In this document: positions 1-11,558 of the stretch, one piece after another | Layout of the letters: the number at the start of each line of letters is the position of its first letter | Numbering within the stretch: position 1 is the first letter of the stretch | Origin: Brachionus plicatilis | Taxonomy: Eukaryota; Rotifera; Eurotatoria; Ploima; Brachionidae | Direction of reading: 5' to 3' | DNA: 64,000 bases | Assembly: GCA_010279815.1 (NCBI GenBank) | Contig: QEOQ01000688.1 | Coordinates: 124,001-188,000 of the forward strand | The notes under the pieces: generated by a model | Databases searched by the model: none | Told to the model about the DNA's origin: nothing | What the model saw: only the letters and a program-made list of their open reading frames with translations | Position numbers and translations under genes: made by a program

Positions 1-312
1 AATTATCGATAAGATCCTTAATTCTCGCAAATTTTTCGCCAATTATCGTTAATTTTTTTATTGCAACAAGCTTTATATCTTTTCTTATCGATACTTTATC
101 GCTGATTATTTACTTATCATTATTGTAAAGATTAAATTTTTTTTTGTTATTACAGTTTTTTAATAAGCTATCATTCACTAATTCAAAAATTCTTTTGGTT
201 ACAGTAGGAAAATTCCTTATCTTGAATTAGTGATAAATTAGCATTATTAGTGATAATAGATAAATTAATTTCAAAATTGATCAAAATATATTTTTGTATT
301 TTGATTAATTTT

Positions 313-1032
313 AAAAATAAATAAAAAAGTACACAAGACAAAGTATAATCTAACTTTTTGAAATAATGCCGAATGGTGTGTTATTTGACAAGGAAAAATA
401 TAAATTAATTTAATAAAGGAATTATATGTCAATGTTGTATTTTGATTACCTCTCACAAGGGCTCTGTATTAAAATCGCAGACAATAAAATAGCAAGATTA
501 AATTAGCAAAACTAAATTAGCACATTTAAAATAGCAAACAAATATAAATCGCAAAAATAAATAAAAAAGTACACAAGACAAAGTATAATCTAACTTTTTG
601 AAATAATGCCGAATGTTGTGTTATTTGACAAGGAAAAATATAAATTAATTTAATAATGGAATTATATGTCAATGTTGTATTTTGATTACCTCTCACAAGG
701 GCTCTGTATTAAAATCGCAGACAATAAAATAGCAAGATTAAATTAGCAAAACTAAATTAGCACATTTAAAATAGCAAACAAATATAAATCGCAAAAATAA
801 ATAAAAAAGTACACAAGACAAAGTATAATCTAACTTTTTGAAATAATGCCGAATGGTGTGTTATTTGACAAGGAAAAATATAAATTAATTTAATAAAGGA
901 ATTATATGTCAATGTTGTATTTTGATTACCTCTCACAAGGGATCTGTATTAAAATCGCAGACAATAAAATAGCAAGATTAAATTAGCAAAACTAAATTAG
1001 CACATTTAAAATAGCAAACAAATATAAATCGC
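313..1032. repeat. Three tandem copies of a 240-bp unit
   Basis: Units begin at 313, 553 and 793, an exact 240-bp period. They differ at only a few bases (for example g/t at 377 versus 617, a/t near 656, c/a near 942). Each unit carries a piece of flanking DNA, the octamer CTCACAAG and the left end of the transposon described at 460. The unit therefore spans the insertion junction and was duplicated after insertion. The near-identity of the copies points to recent duplication, or to an assembly artefact. Confidence 0.95.
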
Positions 1033-1762
1033 AAAAATAAATAGCAAATCAAAAAATAGCAAGATCATTTTAGCAAAATAAAATGGCAACAAGTCAATTA
1101 GACTCTTTGATTAATAGTTTCAATGGCTTAACAATTAATAAATGCCAAATTACACTATCTCAAAAAAATAAACCAATATATATAAAATAAACAAAAAAAT
1201 AAACTTTAATCTATGATTCTGGTGTAGAGGATCCAAATCGTTTTTTATGTTTGGTACTGAAGAAAATTTTTCTTTAATTGTAACGGCTCATCTTTTTGCC
1301 GATGGTACATTCTCTATTGCTCCTAAGCTATTCGAACAAGTGTATACCATACATGCTTTGATTAAAGGTCGTTGTGTTCCGTTAATTTATTGCCTTTTAC
1401 CTCGTAAAAATCAAAAAATCTAAGAGGATGTATTAACTGTAGTTAAGTCTAAGATTAACAATCAACCACTATCATTTACTACAGACTTCGAGTTGGCTTT
1501 CATCAACGCTGTAACCAAAATTTTTATATGATAAATATGACAGCTTTTATGAGAACCTTTCATATATTCTAGAATATTGACACTGTTTTTCTAATTATCT
1601 TCTTAATTGGATTTTTTTTAAATAAACTTAATCGCTATTTTAATCGATGCTATTTAAATAAAATTTTTTGCTAATTATATTTTGCTATTTTGATCTTGCT
1701 TTTTTCTACCTTTGCGATTTTAATTGTTGCTAATTTAATTGATGCTATTTTGAATCTCTACC
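460..1762. mobile_element. Foldback/Mutator-like (MULE) DNA transposon, non-autonomous
   Basis: Both ends are arrays of a degenerate 14-bp motif (AAAATAGCAAGATT-like). It runs forward from about 470 to 1090 and as its reverse complement from about 1640 to 1755, so the terminal inverted repeats are built of short tandem repeats as in foldback elements. The octamer CTCACAAG lies directly outside both ends (452-459 and 1763-1770) and looks like the 8-9-bp target duplication of the Mutator superfamily. The interior holds a broken MULE transposase fragment. The left end is present three times because of the 240-bp duplication, so the true left border could be any of the three copies. Superfamily assignment rests on the transposase remnant and the duplication length. 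Confidence 0.75.
1203..1531 (+). pseudogene. MULE transposase fragment, broken
   Basis: Conceptual translation gives a MULE-type DDE core. A segment with DSGVEDPNRF is followed after a one-base frame change by FGTEENF, then ADGTFSIAPKLFEQVYTIH and, past an in-frame TAA, a TDFELAFINA segment. The D-G-T-F and T-D-x-E-x-A patterns are the first and second catalytic aspartate blocks of MULE transposases. The N-terminal DNA-binding part, the last acidic residue and the C-terminus are missing. With a frameshift near 1240 and a stop near 1423 it cannot encode active enzyme. It sits between the inverted arrays, which identifies the element. Confidence 0.8.
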
Positions 1763-2218
1763 CTCACAAGACCCATCAAGCCTATGCGCAAGCATACTGT
1801 TTTTAAAAATATAACCCTACAAGCCTAAAAACATTTTAAATTATATTTTTAGATCTTTGTCCGACCTAAAAACACACCAGTCGGCATTATTTAATTGATT
1901 ATAAAATTTTGGAGTAAAAATGTTAATTGGATTGCCAATTAATTTTATTTATTCATAGAAAAGCTTTAGAACATTTATTTTAATCCTCATGAACACTTTT
2001 CTTCACAATATTCATTATTTAACAATAAAAAAAATAGCCAATAAATATTGAATATTTTTATTCGCTATAAAAAATAATTAAATAATTGCAGATAAAAGTA
2101 ATTATTGAAAATTGAAAATAAGACAAAAAATATTTCAACGTAATTATTATGTATACAACCAATCAAAAAAATCAGTTATTCAAAGAGAACAGTAAAAGAT
2201 TTTTTCTTAACCATTTCT

Positions 2219-2274
2219 TATCAAGCTGACTTGAAGAAGTAAATCATGATTTACTTCTTCAAGTCAGCTTGATA
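2219..2274. repeat. 56-bp perfect palindrome
   Basis: Perfect inverted repeat with no spacer, centred on CATG between 2246 and 2247. The right half continues to 2359 as an inverted copy of 2898-3011, so the palindrome lies at the join of two opposed copies of the same LINE segment. Confidence 0.95.
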
Positions 2275-2359
2275 GTTCTTCATTAAACATTGACGAGCTA
2301 AATGAATACATCTCAGGAAAGATCAGTTATTCTGCCCAAAAAAATTGTTCTACTTTATA
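2246..2359 (+). repeat. Left arm of ~114-bp inverted repeat (partner 2898-3011)
   Basis: Reverse complement of 2898-3011 with only a few differences. The right copy is in its natural place in the reverse-strand LINE fragment; this left copy is flipped. The arms are about 540 bp apart. Confidence 0.85.
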
Positions 2360-2760
2360 AAATCCCTTTCAAGGAGACCTTTTTGGAGGGAAATAAATAA
2401 GTTCGGGAATATTATTTCAGCAAAATCAATTTCTGATTAGTACAATGAAAAAAACATTCAACACAATTCGATTTCTTCTCACCATAAAAAATTATATTTA
2501 AAAAAAAAAACATTTAACACAAAAAAATTGTGTTGGAAAATAATTCTTAAAGGAAATTTTTTTTCAACACAAAAATATTTGTTTTTTAATTTTAAATTTT
2601 ATTTAATGATATTTATAAGTGGAAGTTAGGTAAATAAAGTAGATTTCGAAGCTTAAAGAAAAGAAATTTAAAAAAATTTGTCTCGAGAAAACCATTTTTC
2701 CGCATTTTGAAAACCATTTTGCTCTACTTCTTTTAGGTTTATTGACAAATTGGTCCTTTT

Positions 2761-3550
2761 TTAAACAGTTCTTTTAATGCCAATAAATGTGCACAATAAA
2801 GGACATCTTAATTTTTGGAAAAGTCTTCTTATTTTCCTTCGTTCCTTAATTAATGTTATGATATTTTTTGGAAGATTAGATTTAAAATACTTTTGAGTAT
2901 AAAGTAGAACAATTTTTTTGGGCAGAATAACTGATCTTTCCTGAGATGTATTCATTTAACTCGTCAATGTTTAATGACGAACTATCTAGCTGACTTGAAG
3001 AAGTAAATCATGGTTAAGTCCCCAATTTGCTTTTTTAAATTTGAAATTGAAATTCGAAGAATTAACTCTAATTAAATACGCAACTGATGTATATGATTGA
3101 ATGGGAAAATGATCACTCAACATGTCATCATCTATCAGAACCTTGAAATCAAGAACTCTATCTGAGAGTGAAGACGGGATCAATAAAATATCAAGGACTT
3201 CATAATATTCAGTTAAAAATTTTTTATATGTAGGAATCTTATCATTTATTACAGAAGGTTTAGCTTGTTAAGAATTTTCTCTAAGATAAGACCAATCTCA
3301 TTTTCTCTCATACAACCTAAAATTTTAGTCTTTGTGTTGAGATCACCTCCAAAAATTTCCTAAAGCTCCATGAGATATCAAGGAAGAGTTCAAAAGTAAG
3401 TTCAATATTTGGTAGATTTTTTAAGTTTATCTTGATACATAAAAGTTCTGTACAGTACTTGTCAAATGAATCATCTTATTTAAATTCAGTTTCTTCTTTT
3501 AGCCCGTCTTCCACCAAGTTTATTTCGAGCCTTAACCAGCTAAACTTAAT
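2761..3550 (-). pseudogene. LINE (non-LTR retrotransposon) endonuclease/linker fragment
   Basis: Read on the minus strand from about 3550 down, it shows an APE-type endonuclease: GGDLNTKTKILG near 3350, then a frame change, PTYKKF near 3220, and SDRVLDFKVL followed by SDHFPI near 3110-3180. GDLN and SDH are endonuclease active-site blocks. Downstream (2955-2761) lies a basic stretch with ERRKIRRLFQKLRCP, typical of the linker before the reverse transcriptase. Frame changes and stops show it is dead. The reverse transcriptase part is absent, replaced by the inverted structure at 2219-2359. Confidence 0.75.
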
Positions 3551-3560
3551 TTTTAAAATT

Positions 3561-6500
3561 AAAGTAAAAATTTAAATCACTCGGATTAACTTTAATTTAA
3601 TTAAGGAGATCTATGTCAGGACATTCTTGAGTCAAAAACTCTTCTAAAAGATGAATCCTATTAGGTAAATGAAATTAATTTCAATGTGTTACTAAATTGC
3701 TCTTAAAAAAAGATTGTTTTGAAAAGTTTATTATTGAAGTAATTGTAAATACTTAAAATGATATGATTTTTATACGATAGTTGTTAATAACTGTTTGCTT
3801 AAAGTCTTTACCATTCAAACAGTATATTCGTGAACCATCACTTTCATAATTATTCATTTTTTTTTATTTTTTCACATGTACAATACACTATTCAATTGAT
3901 GATGGAATACAAAATATTAATCATGTTAAATTTAGTGTATTCTTAGGCTCAGAATTCTTCTAAAAAGTTTAAAAATAATAGAATTTTTTTTAAAATTTTT
4001 TCAATGAAATGATTAAAAAAATATTTTGTAACATCTGATTTTTTTTTTCAATTTCACGATACCTTTTAAATAAATTTCTAATTTTTTATTAAATTAGAAA
4101 TATAAATTAATAATTAAAAATAATAAATTTCTATTCACTTAGAAATCATGAAAACTTTTGAAAAATTATTAATATAATGGTTCATGAACGTTCAGAAAAA
4201 CACTGTGTGAATGGACAAGACTGTAAAATTACTAAGTAAAAAAATTAAAATTTTGAAAAATTACGAAATTTTATGAAATTTAAAAAAGGTCAAAACTACT
4301 GGAAAAAGGAGATAAATAGAAATTTTAGATTAATTTTTAAAAAAATGGGAAAATCGGTAAATTTTTTTCAAGCTTTTTTTATAGAAACTAATTAAATCAA
4401 TTCACAATTGATCAGAAATTTTACATCAACAAGTTTATTAGAAAAAATTTTTAACCGTTTTTTTAAATAAGCATAAAGAAATTATATTTTGATTACTTTT
4501 TTGGTTATGTGTCATAAATAAATTTTTTTATCATTGCATATATGTTTGTAAGAGATTTCTATGTTATTTTCTATCAGTCTTTCATGGAGATCAAACTAAA
4601 CATTTTTAATTTAAGACATAGTATCTATAGGACCATAAATTATTGATGAATATTTTTTAATTTTGAGTTTTTGATTAAAAAATTTTATCAAGTTTCTTTT
4701 TTTTTTAACTGCTCATTAACTTGAAAGGATAATTTTTTAATATGAAATTTGAGACCAAATTTTACTAATTAGAAAATTTAATGTTAAAAATTGAACTTTT
4801 TTTTAATTTCATTTTATATTGTTTTCATTGAAGTGGCACATAAGGTAATACATACTCAAATATAAAAAAATTTTAAATATTAAAAATTTTAATAAAATAT
4901 TAAATATTGAATTCTTTCTTAAACCTAGCTGAAGTCACAACCAAATCTAGAATCCAGATTTTTGAAAATAAAACAATTATTTTTTTTCATTATTTATTAA
5001 ATTTTCTTTTAAATTAAAATTTTTTTCCGAATTTAAAAACTTAAATTATTGAGGCTGAATTTGAATCTGATTTTTGGAATTTCAATGCTCAGGTTAAAAA
5101 TGATTGTTGATGATTAATGTCACTTTTAAATCAAATAACAAGTTTAAAGACATGATTTTGAAATAAAAATAACATGAGCTAAAACCCGGTATTAAAGTTT
5201 AAATGTTTTTATCTGATACGGTATGATTTAACGAACGTATTGGAGTGGTCAAGTTTTTTAGACTCTAAAATCTACACGAAATCACTTATCTCACTTTATT
5301 TGAGGATCTGATCAATTTTTGAACATATCCATGTATTTTTAGAATTTAATATTAATTAAATAGTCAATATAAAAAAAAAATTAAAAAAAAATCAAAGCAG
5401 ATTTTTTTTGATTAATAAAATGTTTAAGGTGGAAATCGATTTTTCAGATAGTCTGTTTGTCTTTATTAAAAAGAATTCTAATTTTATATTCATCATTTAA
5501 AAATTTACTTATTAGTTGTTTTTTTGAGACGAAAAAAATTAAAAACTATAAATTTTTAAATATATTTAAGTATTTACAGAATGATTGATATTCGTTTATT
5601 AATGAAATCTTGTAGTATTTAATTATTCGGGATTTATTGATTAATTAACGTAAATACTTAAAAAAAAAAATTTTGGTAAAAATAAAGTTACATTCAAAAA
5701 ATGATATTTTTTATAGGGATAAACCTATCAATTTGGTTATTGGCCTTTTGAATTGTTTTTTTTATAAAAAAGGAATAATTTTTAAAAAAATTATTTTGAA
5801 AGTCTTATAATTCTAGTTTTTAAATAATTTATTTTTTCAAATTTCGAATAAAATTTATTTTAAGTTAAGATATATGTGCCTATTCATTTAACTTCAATTT
5901 TTTGTAAAATTAATTCTTAAAATAGTAAGATTTTTGAATTCAATTAAGTCAATGATGAGTCAAAAAAATCGTGTTTATACGCCTAGTCACGAACCAAAAA
6001 TCCAGCAATATTTGTTAACTTTTAGGAAAAAATCTTGAAAAACAAGTTCATTTTAAATTTATCTTTAATATATTTTATTAATTGATTTAAAGAATCGAAA
6101 AAGCTTGGCAAATTATTTTATTTTATTTGAGAATGCATAAAGTGGGAATTTATTTACAAAATTTTTTGAAAAGTTTTCTATTGACTTGGAAAATCCTTGT
6201 AAATTTATTTTAATTGTTTGTCAATAAAACCGAAAACAAGTTTGCTCAGTTTATGACATAAAATTTTGCTTTATAAAATGTAAACACCAATTTTACAAAC
6301 GAGGAAGAGAAAGCGTCATTAGAATTAATCAGTCTCAATTTAAGACCTAAATCCATCTATAAATTAGTCTTTAAAAAATCGGATTTTCTCTCAGAATTAA
6401 ATGAAACAAAATTTTTGAAACAATTTGGTAATTTTTTCTGGAAAATCAATCATCTATTTTATTCCAAAGATATCTAGGTTTTATATATAAATAAATAATT

Positions 6501-7618
6501 TTTCTTTTTTTTTTATCAATATTTCATTTAACCAAAATTTTTTTTTTCAAATTCAGGGTTTGTTCGCAGAGAATAATTTTTAGTCACGTTCAAATTTGTG
6601 ACTTAAGAAAAATAACGTAGGATTAAAATAAAAGAGGTTAATAGGGATAAAATTTCGAAAGACACTTCCCGAAGCCTTTTCAATCAGGAGAACATAATTA
6701 TTACTGTTTTGACAACCAAATATTTATTTAATTAAGGAGAAAATCAATTAATTTATCTATTTGTGCAAGCTAATTTTAAGTATTTGAAAGTCCTTTGTTT
6801 TTCTAGTCATTAAAAGCTTTTATTAAGCGTCCCCAAAATCTCGAATCCCTATAAATTTAGATAAAAAATAAATGATTCCTTAGCATAAAAAAATTAATTT
6901 GATTGAAGTAATTAAAGTATAAAAGATAATTTTATTATTTTGATTATTACGAAAGACCAAAATAATTGCTTTTTTATAATAATTTAAAATTAAATTTCCG
7001 ATTTTATTTAATTCAAATTAAAATCGAAATTGTTTTTGGTTTTTTTTTTCTAAAAATAATTTCCTAATAAAAGCTATCAAATGCTCATTTTTGTGGACTT
7101 AATCACCAAAACGAAACAAGAAAGTAATTACTGTAATTCTTTAATTTAACAAGTTTTTTATTTTGAGATGTTTATAAAGAAAAAAAATCTTGGATAAATA
7201 TTTTAAAATAAGTGAGAGTATTTGTTCACTTCCATAATCCGAAATATTAAATCAAAATATTTGTTTTCTAAGTGAATCATTTAAAACGGTAAAACTATTT
7301 AAATATCCCCACTTAATCCAAAACCTAATTATCCAAATCCTATTTATGTAATTATGGCTTAAACAGCAAACTAAGGTGAAAAAAAAGACCAATTTACCAG
7401 GCTTATAAAATTTTTTACATAACCAAATTTCTTAATATGCCTCATACTTTATAATCGTGGCAATTATGGGATCAAATAGACAATTTTTTGGTAGAATTAA
7501 TTACAAAATTTTTTAATTAGATTGCCAAATTGACAAGCATAAAATATCTTGTTACAAATCTAAATTATTTGTAATTTTTTTAGATTTTTATTAAAGAATT
7601 CAGTCGAAATATCAAAAA
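3561..7618. other. AT-rich intergenic DNA, nothing recognised
   Basis: About 4 kb with abundant A/T homopolymer runs and stops in all frames. I see no exon with convincing codon content, no RNA gene and no clear inverted or tandem repeat. It may hold upstream control sequence of the neuropeptide gene at its right end. Confidence 0.6.
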
Positions 7619-7933
7619 ATGAGTTTAATCAAGAGCATAGTAATATTAATGGTAGCATGTTTGTATGTTTCAAAGGTGGTCAGCTATCCTATGTCGTCAA
7701 TTGAAGATGACACGCATCCTGCCAGAGCCAAAAGTCGTTTTATCAGCGCCAATGAATTGAAAAAGGAAATTTTCAAAGAACTACTCAGTAAATTATTAGA
7801 AGATAGCTACGAGTCAATTGGTAATGATGAACTAAAACGAGACTTGACAGACTACCTTTTTTCGAAAAAAAGTTTGAATAACATTTCTGCCAAAAGAGGC
7901 ATGAAAGGAGTTGCTCTTGGCTTTGGAAAATAA
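7619..7933 (+). CDS. Neuropeptide precursor with one C-terminal amidated peptide (allatotropin-like?)
   Basis: The 104-aa product has the layout of a small neuropeptide precursor. Residues 1-22 form a hydrophobic signal peptide (cleavage probably after VVS), followed by an acidic spacer and the dibasic site KR at 92-93. The nonapeptide GMKGVALGF (94-102), Gly103 as amide donor and Lys104 follow, then the stop. KK at 48-49 and 83-84 and KR at 73-74 are further possible convertase sites. The peptide resembles allatotropin-type peptides (G-x-K-x-V-A-L and a C-terminal GF-amide) but is shorter; that link is inference. The start ATG follows an A-rich context. The gene is a single exon, with AATAAA signals at 8023 and about 8036. 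Neighbours are intergenic DNA and a transposon. Expected role: secreted signal for a GPCR. Confidence 0.8.
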   Translation: MSLIKSIVILMVACLYVSKVVSYPMSSIEDDTHPARAKSRFISANELKKEIFKELLSKLLEDSYESIGNDELKRDLTDYLFSKKSLNNISAKRGMKGVALGFGK

Positions 7934-8534
7934 TCAGCTTTATTTATTTTTTTTAAGTTTAATTGCTTGTATTTTGATGTTATTATCTGATTATTATTTT
8001 TAATTATGTTGTTCAAAACTAAATAAAATTGATAAATAAAACTTTTTTTCTAGTAGTCATTTTTTGAGCTTTTGAATAAAATGAATTTATTTATTAGTTT
8101 TAATTTTTGAATTCTAAATTGAAAAAAAAAATAATTTTTAACTTCTCTATTAAAACCATTTAACACATGTAATGGATTATCTAAAAGAAATTCAATTACA
8201 TCAACAAGGTTTCGCTAAATGCAGAAAAAGGATTCGAAAAAACCTGAAGAATGGTCTTTAATGCTTTTATAAATAATAATTTTATACTGATTTTTTCATT
8301 TGACTCTGATTTTTCTGTTCAAAATAATTCTTAGTTTGGCTCTTTTAAATTGAAATGGGAGTACAACAAGGTAGAATTGCATTTTCATTTTTGTGTTTGC
8401 TTCAAAGCAATCTAATTAAATTTAATTAATGCTCCTTCAGAATAAAAATAAATTATATGAAAAAAAATGAAAAAAAAAGATAAAAAATTCATAGAGATGA
8501 AAATTAATATTCAATCGTTGAATAACTCGATCTA

Positions 8535-9213
8535 GTGAATCATAGTTCAGATATTATGGTAACAATTCTTGTTCTTGGGTCTGTGAACTATAAGTCCACC
8601 TAATTTTTTTGATCACGAAAAGGTGGACGGAAATAGAATTAGGTGATCAAATTTCAAATTAGGTGAAAAACTTTTAGATCATGATCATGTAACAAATTGA
8701 ATAGAATAACAACTGAATAGAATGCTTAATTCTCGATACTGATATAAAAATTAACAATTGAAGTTAAAAATTTTTTTATTATTTTTTAATTTGTAAGAGT
8801 TTTAAAAATAGCATTTACTCTGATCTAGTTGACCTGGTATTACCCTTTCAACAATTCCAAATACCCAAAAGCCTTCCCTTCTTAAATCTTTGCTTTTAAA
8901 CATAAATAATAAAAATTAAAGAAAAAATAAAAAACACAAATAATAAAAATAAAAGAAAATTGAAATTAATTTATCACCCTACAAGTGATTGACATTGGGA
9001 AACTCAACTATTTCGCAAATTTTACCTACTCCGCCCACCTTTAAATTTTTTGTCTAGTTATTTTTTTTCTATATTACTTTTTAATTTTTATTCATCAATT
9101 AAATTATTATTTTTTTTAATAAAATATGTTAACAATTTTTAGCGGAGATGAAATAAAAGTTCAAAAAACCTGAGAACAAGAATTTTTTCTGGAATAGATG
9201 AACCTTAGTTCAC
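8535..9213. mobile_element. 679-bp element with ~46-bp imperfect terminal inverted repeats
   Basis: 8535-8580 and the reverse complement of 9168-9213 match at about 33 of 46 positions, including the block AGAACAAGAATT and terminal GTGAA/TTCAC. I see no coding capacity inside. A small internal inverted pair GTCCACCT/AGGTGGAC lies at 8593-8628. I could not find a clear target duplication, so the superfamily is open. Confidence 0.5.
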
Positions 9214-9987
9214 CTTACCGACTAGACCCGAAAAACTCAGTTTTTTTTTTTTTTGAATTTTAATGATAATTGACTTTGGTTTGATGCATTTTAACAAATA
9301 CTCAAAAAAAAATAAAATTTTATTACTTTATACAGTAGTGATTTGACAAAAGAATTCATGGTAAATTTACGTAATTTTACTATTTTTTACGTAAAACAAG
9401 AATTGTAAAAAATGGTAAATTGACTAAATTTTACGTAAATAGAAGTATAATTAACAATTTTTACTTTAAATTTTGTTAACTCCAAAAATGCCAAAAAAAT
9501 CTCAAACTTTGCTTTTTTTCATAAAATTTTATTAAAAAAACGATTTTGACTTCTGAATTTTTTTTTTTAATTTAATTTTTTACCATTTTATACGTAAAAA
9601 TTGGTAAAATCCAAAATTTTACCAATCATAATTACAGGTAAATTTTGGGAAAATATGGTAAAAAAGAAAAGAATCTAAAAAAAAAATTTTGTACTTTTAT
9701 TTCTTGAAATTTTTTTAATGCAATTAAAAACAAAAATGTGTAGCAAACCCCTTAAAAAGTGTCGTCAGTCCCCTTCAAATTTTGCATACCCCTTCTTATT
9801 CAGCCTAAAACCTGATATTATTTAGAAGATAAACATGCCAATCAAAAGCTCTTGAGCTAATCAAGTCGAATTAAAAAAAAAAGCATGTTAAAAGTCAAAA
9901 TCAGTAGTGAAATAAAGTGAAAAATTTCAAGTTTTTTCAAAATTTATTCAAATTATAAAATGCTTAATTATTAATTTTGTAAACTTC

Positions 9988-10535
9988 TCACGTAATCTGA
10001 AATTCTCCACCCACATTAGAATCCATGCTAACAAGGCTACCGCCATCCTCGAACAGCTAAAGAGAACATTCAGGTACTGGACCATCGATACGTGCAGGAT
10101 CCTCTACTGTGCCTTCGTCAGACCCCACCTTGAGTACGCTGCAGCAGTCTGGTCTCCTCACAGCAAAAAGGACATCAAAATCCTCGAATCTGTGTAACGA
10201 AGGGCCACCAAGCTAGTGAGCAGATACAAGAATTGGAGCTATGCTGATCGCCTCGCTGTATTAGGACTCACGACACTTGAGGAGCGCCGTGTGAGAGGAG
10301 ACATGATCCAACTGTTCAAATTCTACCGCGGATTCAACGATGTATGCTGGGTGAAACCTATGGAACACTGCAACTCTCTCTCGCAAGCAGGACCAGCTGG
10401 TAATATTAGGGGACACAGGAGAAGACTTTCTGGCCAAGTCACGACCAATTGTCAGCAGCGAGCAAACTTCTTCACCAACAGGGTCATCAACGAGTGGAAC
10501 GCTTTGCTTTTTATACTATTGAACCATTATTAAAT
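9988..10535 (+). pseudogene. 3' end of a LINE ORF2 (CR1/Jockey-like)
   Basis: One frame runs from 9988 to the stop after 10530 with a single internal TAA at 10195-10197. It shows the conserved tail of LINE reverse transcriptases: FVRPHLEYAAAVWSP, then ATKLVSRYKNWSYADRL, LEERRVRGDMIQLFKFYRG and finally NFFTNRVINEWNAL. GC content is clearly higher than in the surroundings, which suggests a more recent insertion than the other LINE pieces. The reverse transcriptase core and endonuclease are missing (5' truncation, usual for LINEs). The following 220 bp are 3' UTR ending in a TTA-repeat tail. Confidence 0.85.
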
Positions 10536-10753
10536 TTATTTTTTATTTATTTCTTATTCATGACTAATTTTTTGAATTACTTTTTATCTACTTTATCACA
10601 TTAATCTGTATAATCTCTCGTATTCGTCTTGTACCTCAGTTTCGTCTCTGTTACTTTCATTGTAGTTCCTTAATTTATCTCTCGATTTTTGCGCAATTAG
10701 CTACCATAGATGGCTTACCCGGAAGCCATCTCCGCAAGCTCGCTTGCTGTAGC

Positions 10754-10755
<2 letters not shown>

Positions 10756-10830
<75 letters not shown>
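10756..10830. repeat. (TTA)n microsatellite, LINE tail
   Basis: About 25 uninterrupted TTA units directly after the LINE 3' UTR. CR1-like elements often end in short tandem repeats rather than poly(A), so this is probably the element's 3' terminus. Confidence 0.9.
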
Positions 10831-10833
<3 letters not shown>

Positions 10834-11494
10834 TAAATTTCAATATTAGAAAAAGCAATCTTTTAAATAATGAAAAGTTACTTTGTTTTCGAGATATAAA
10901 GTAGCTATACCAAGGCTATGACAATTTTTTTTTTGATTGTAAAAATTGATGTTTTCTATAGCTTTTGGCCAAGGGTAAAAATGCTGAAAAATTAAAAATG
11001 CACTTTGAACATCTATTGTAAATAAAATTCAAGCAAAAATAAACACATTGTCTTTACTATTTTCATTATTTTTAAAATTGAGGAATTATAGAAGACTAAC
11101 AAATAATTTCGATCAATAAAAAATTTGAAATAAAATATCTAAATCAATGTATTCTAAATTTAGAAATTTTTCCATCATATTGAAAATCTTATCGATCAAG
11201 GGTGTAAATCTCATTTTAAAATTAGAATCAAGAAGTCGCACTAGAAAAATCAACTAACTTTTTAGCTTAATCTTTCTCAACTAATGAATTATTTCATTTA
11301 TTCTAAAATAGTGCTCATTTTAATCTTAGGAACGCTTTTTTTTCTTGGGGAACCAAATCACCTGGACCCAAATCAATTTGTGGTATCAATTACATAATAG
11401 AAAAAGCTCCACAAAAAAATATCTAATCTTAGACTAAATTTACATTCGAAATAAAAACACCAACACATTTTTTAGATAAAACTCTGGAATTGCT

Positions 11495-11501
11495 TATAAA
11501 A
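11495..11501 (+). promoter_or_regulatory. Probable TATA box of the gene at 11559
   Basis: TATAAAA lies 58-64 bp upstream of the chosen ATG, a plausible distance for a short 5' UTR. In such AT-rich DNA the motif alone is weak evidence. Confidence 0.4.
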
Positions 11502-11558
11502 CAAAGCTTACTTTGTATCAAAAGAATTTGATTGATTTTTTTGCAATTCATTTTGCCA

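Noticed and set aside
271..456. Minus-strand 61-codon ORF in the 240-bp repeat unit
   Set aside because: Lies in junction repeat DNA, is not kept in all units and has no coding character.
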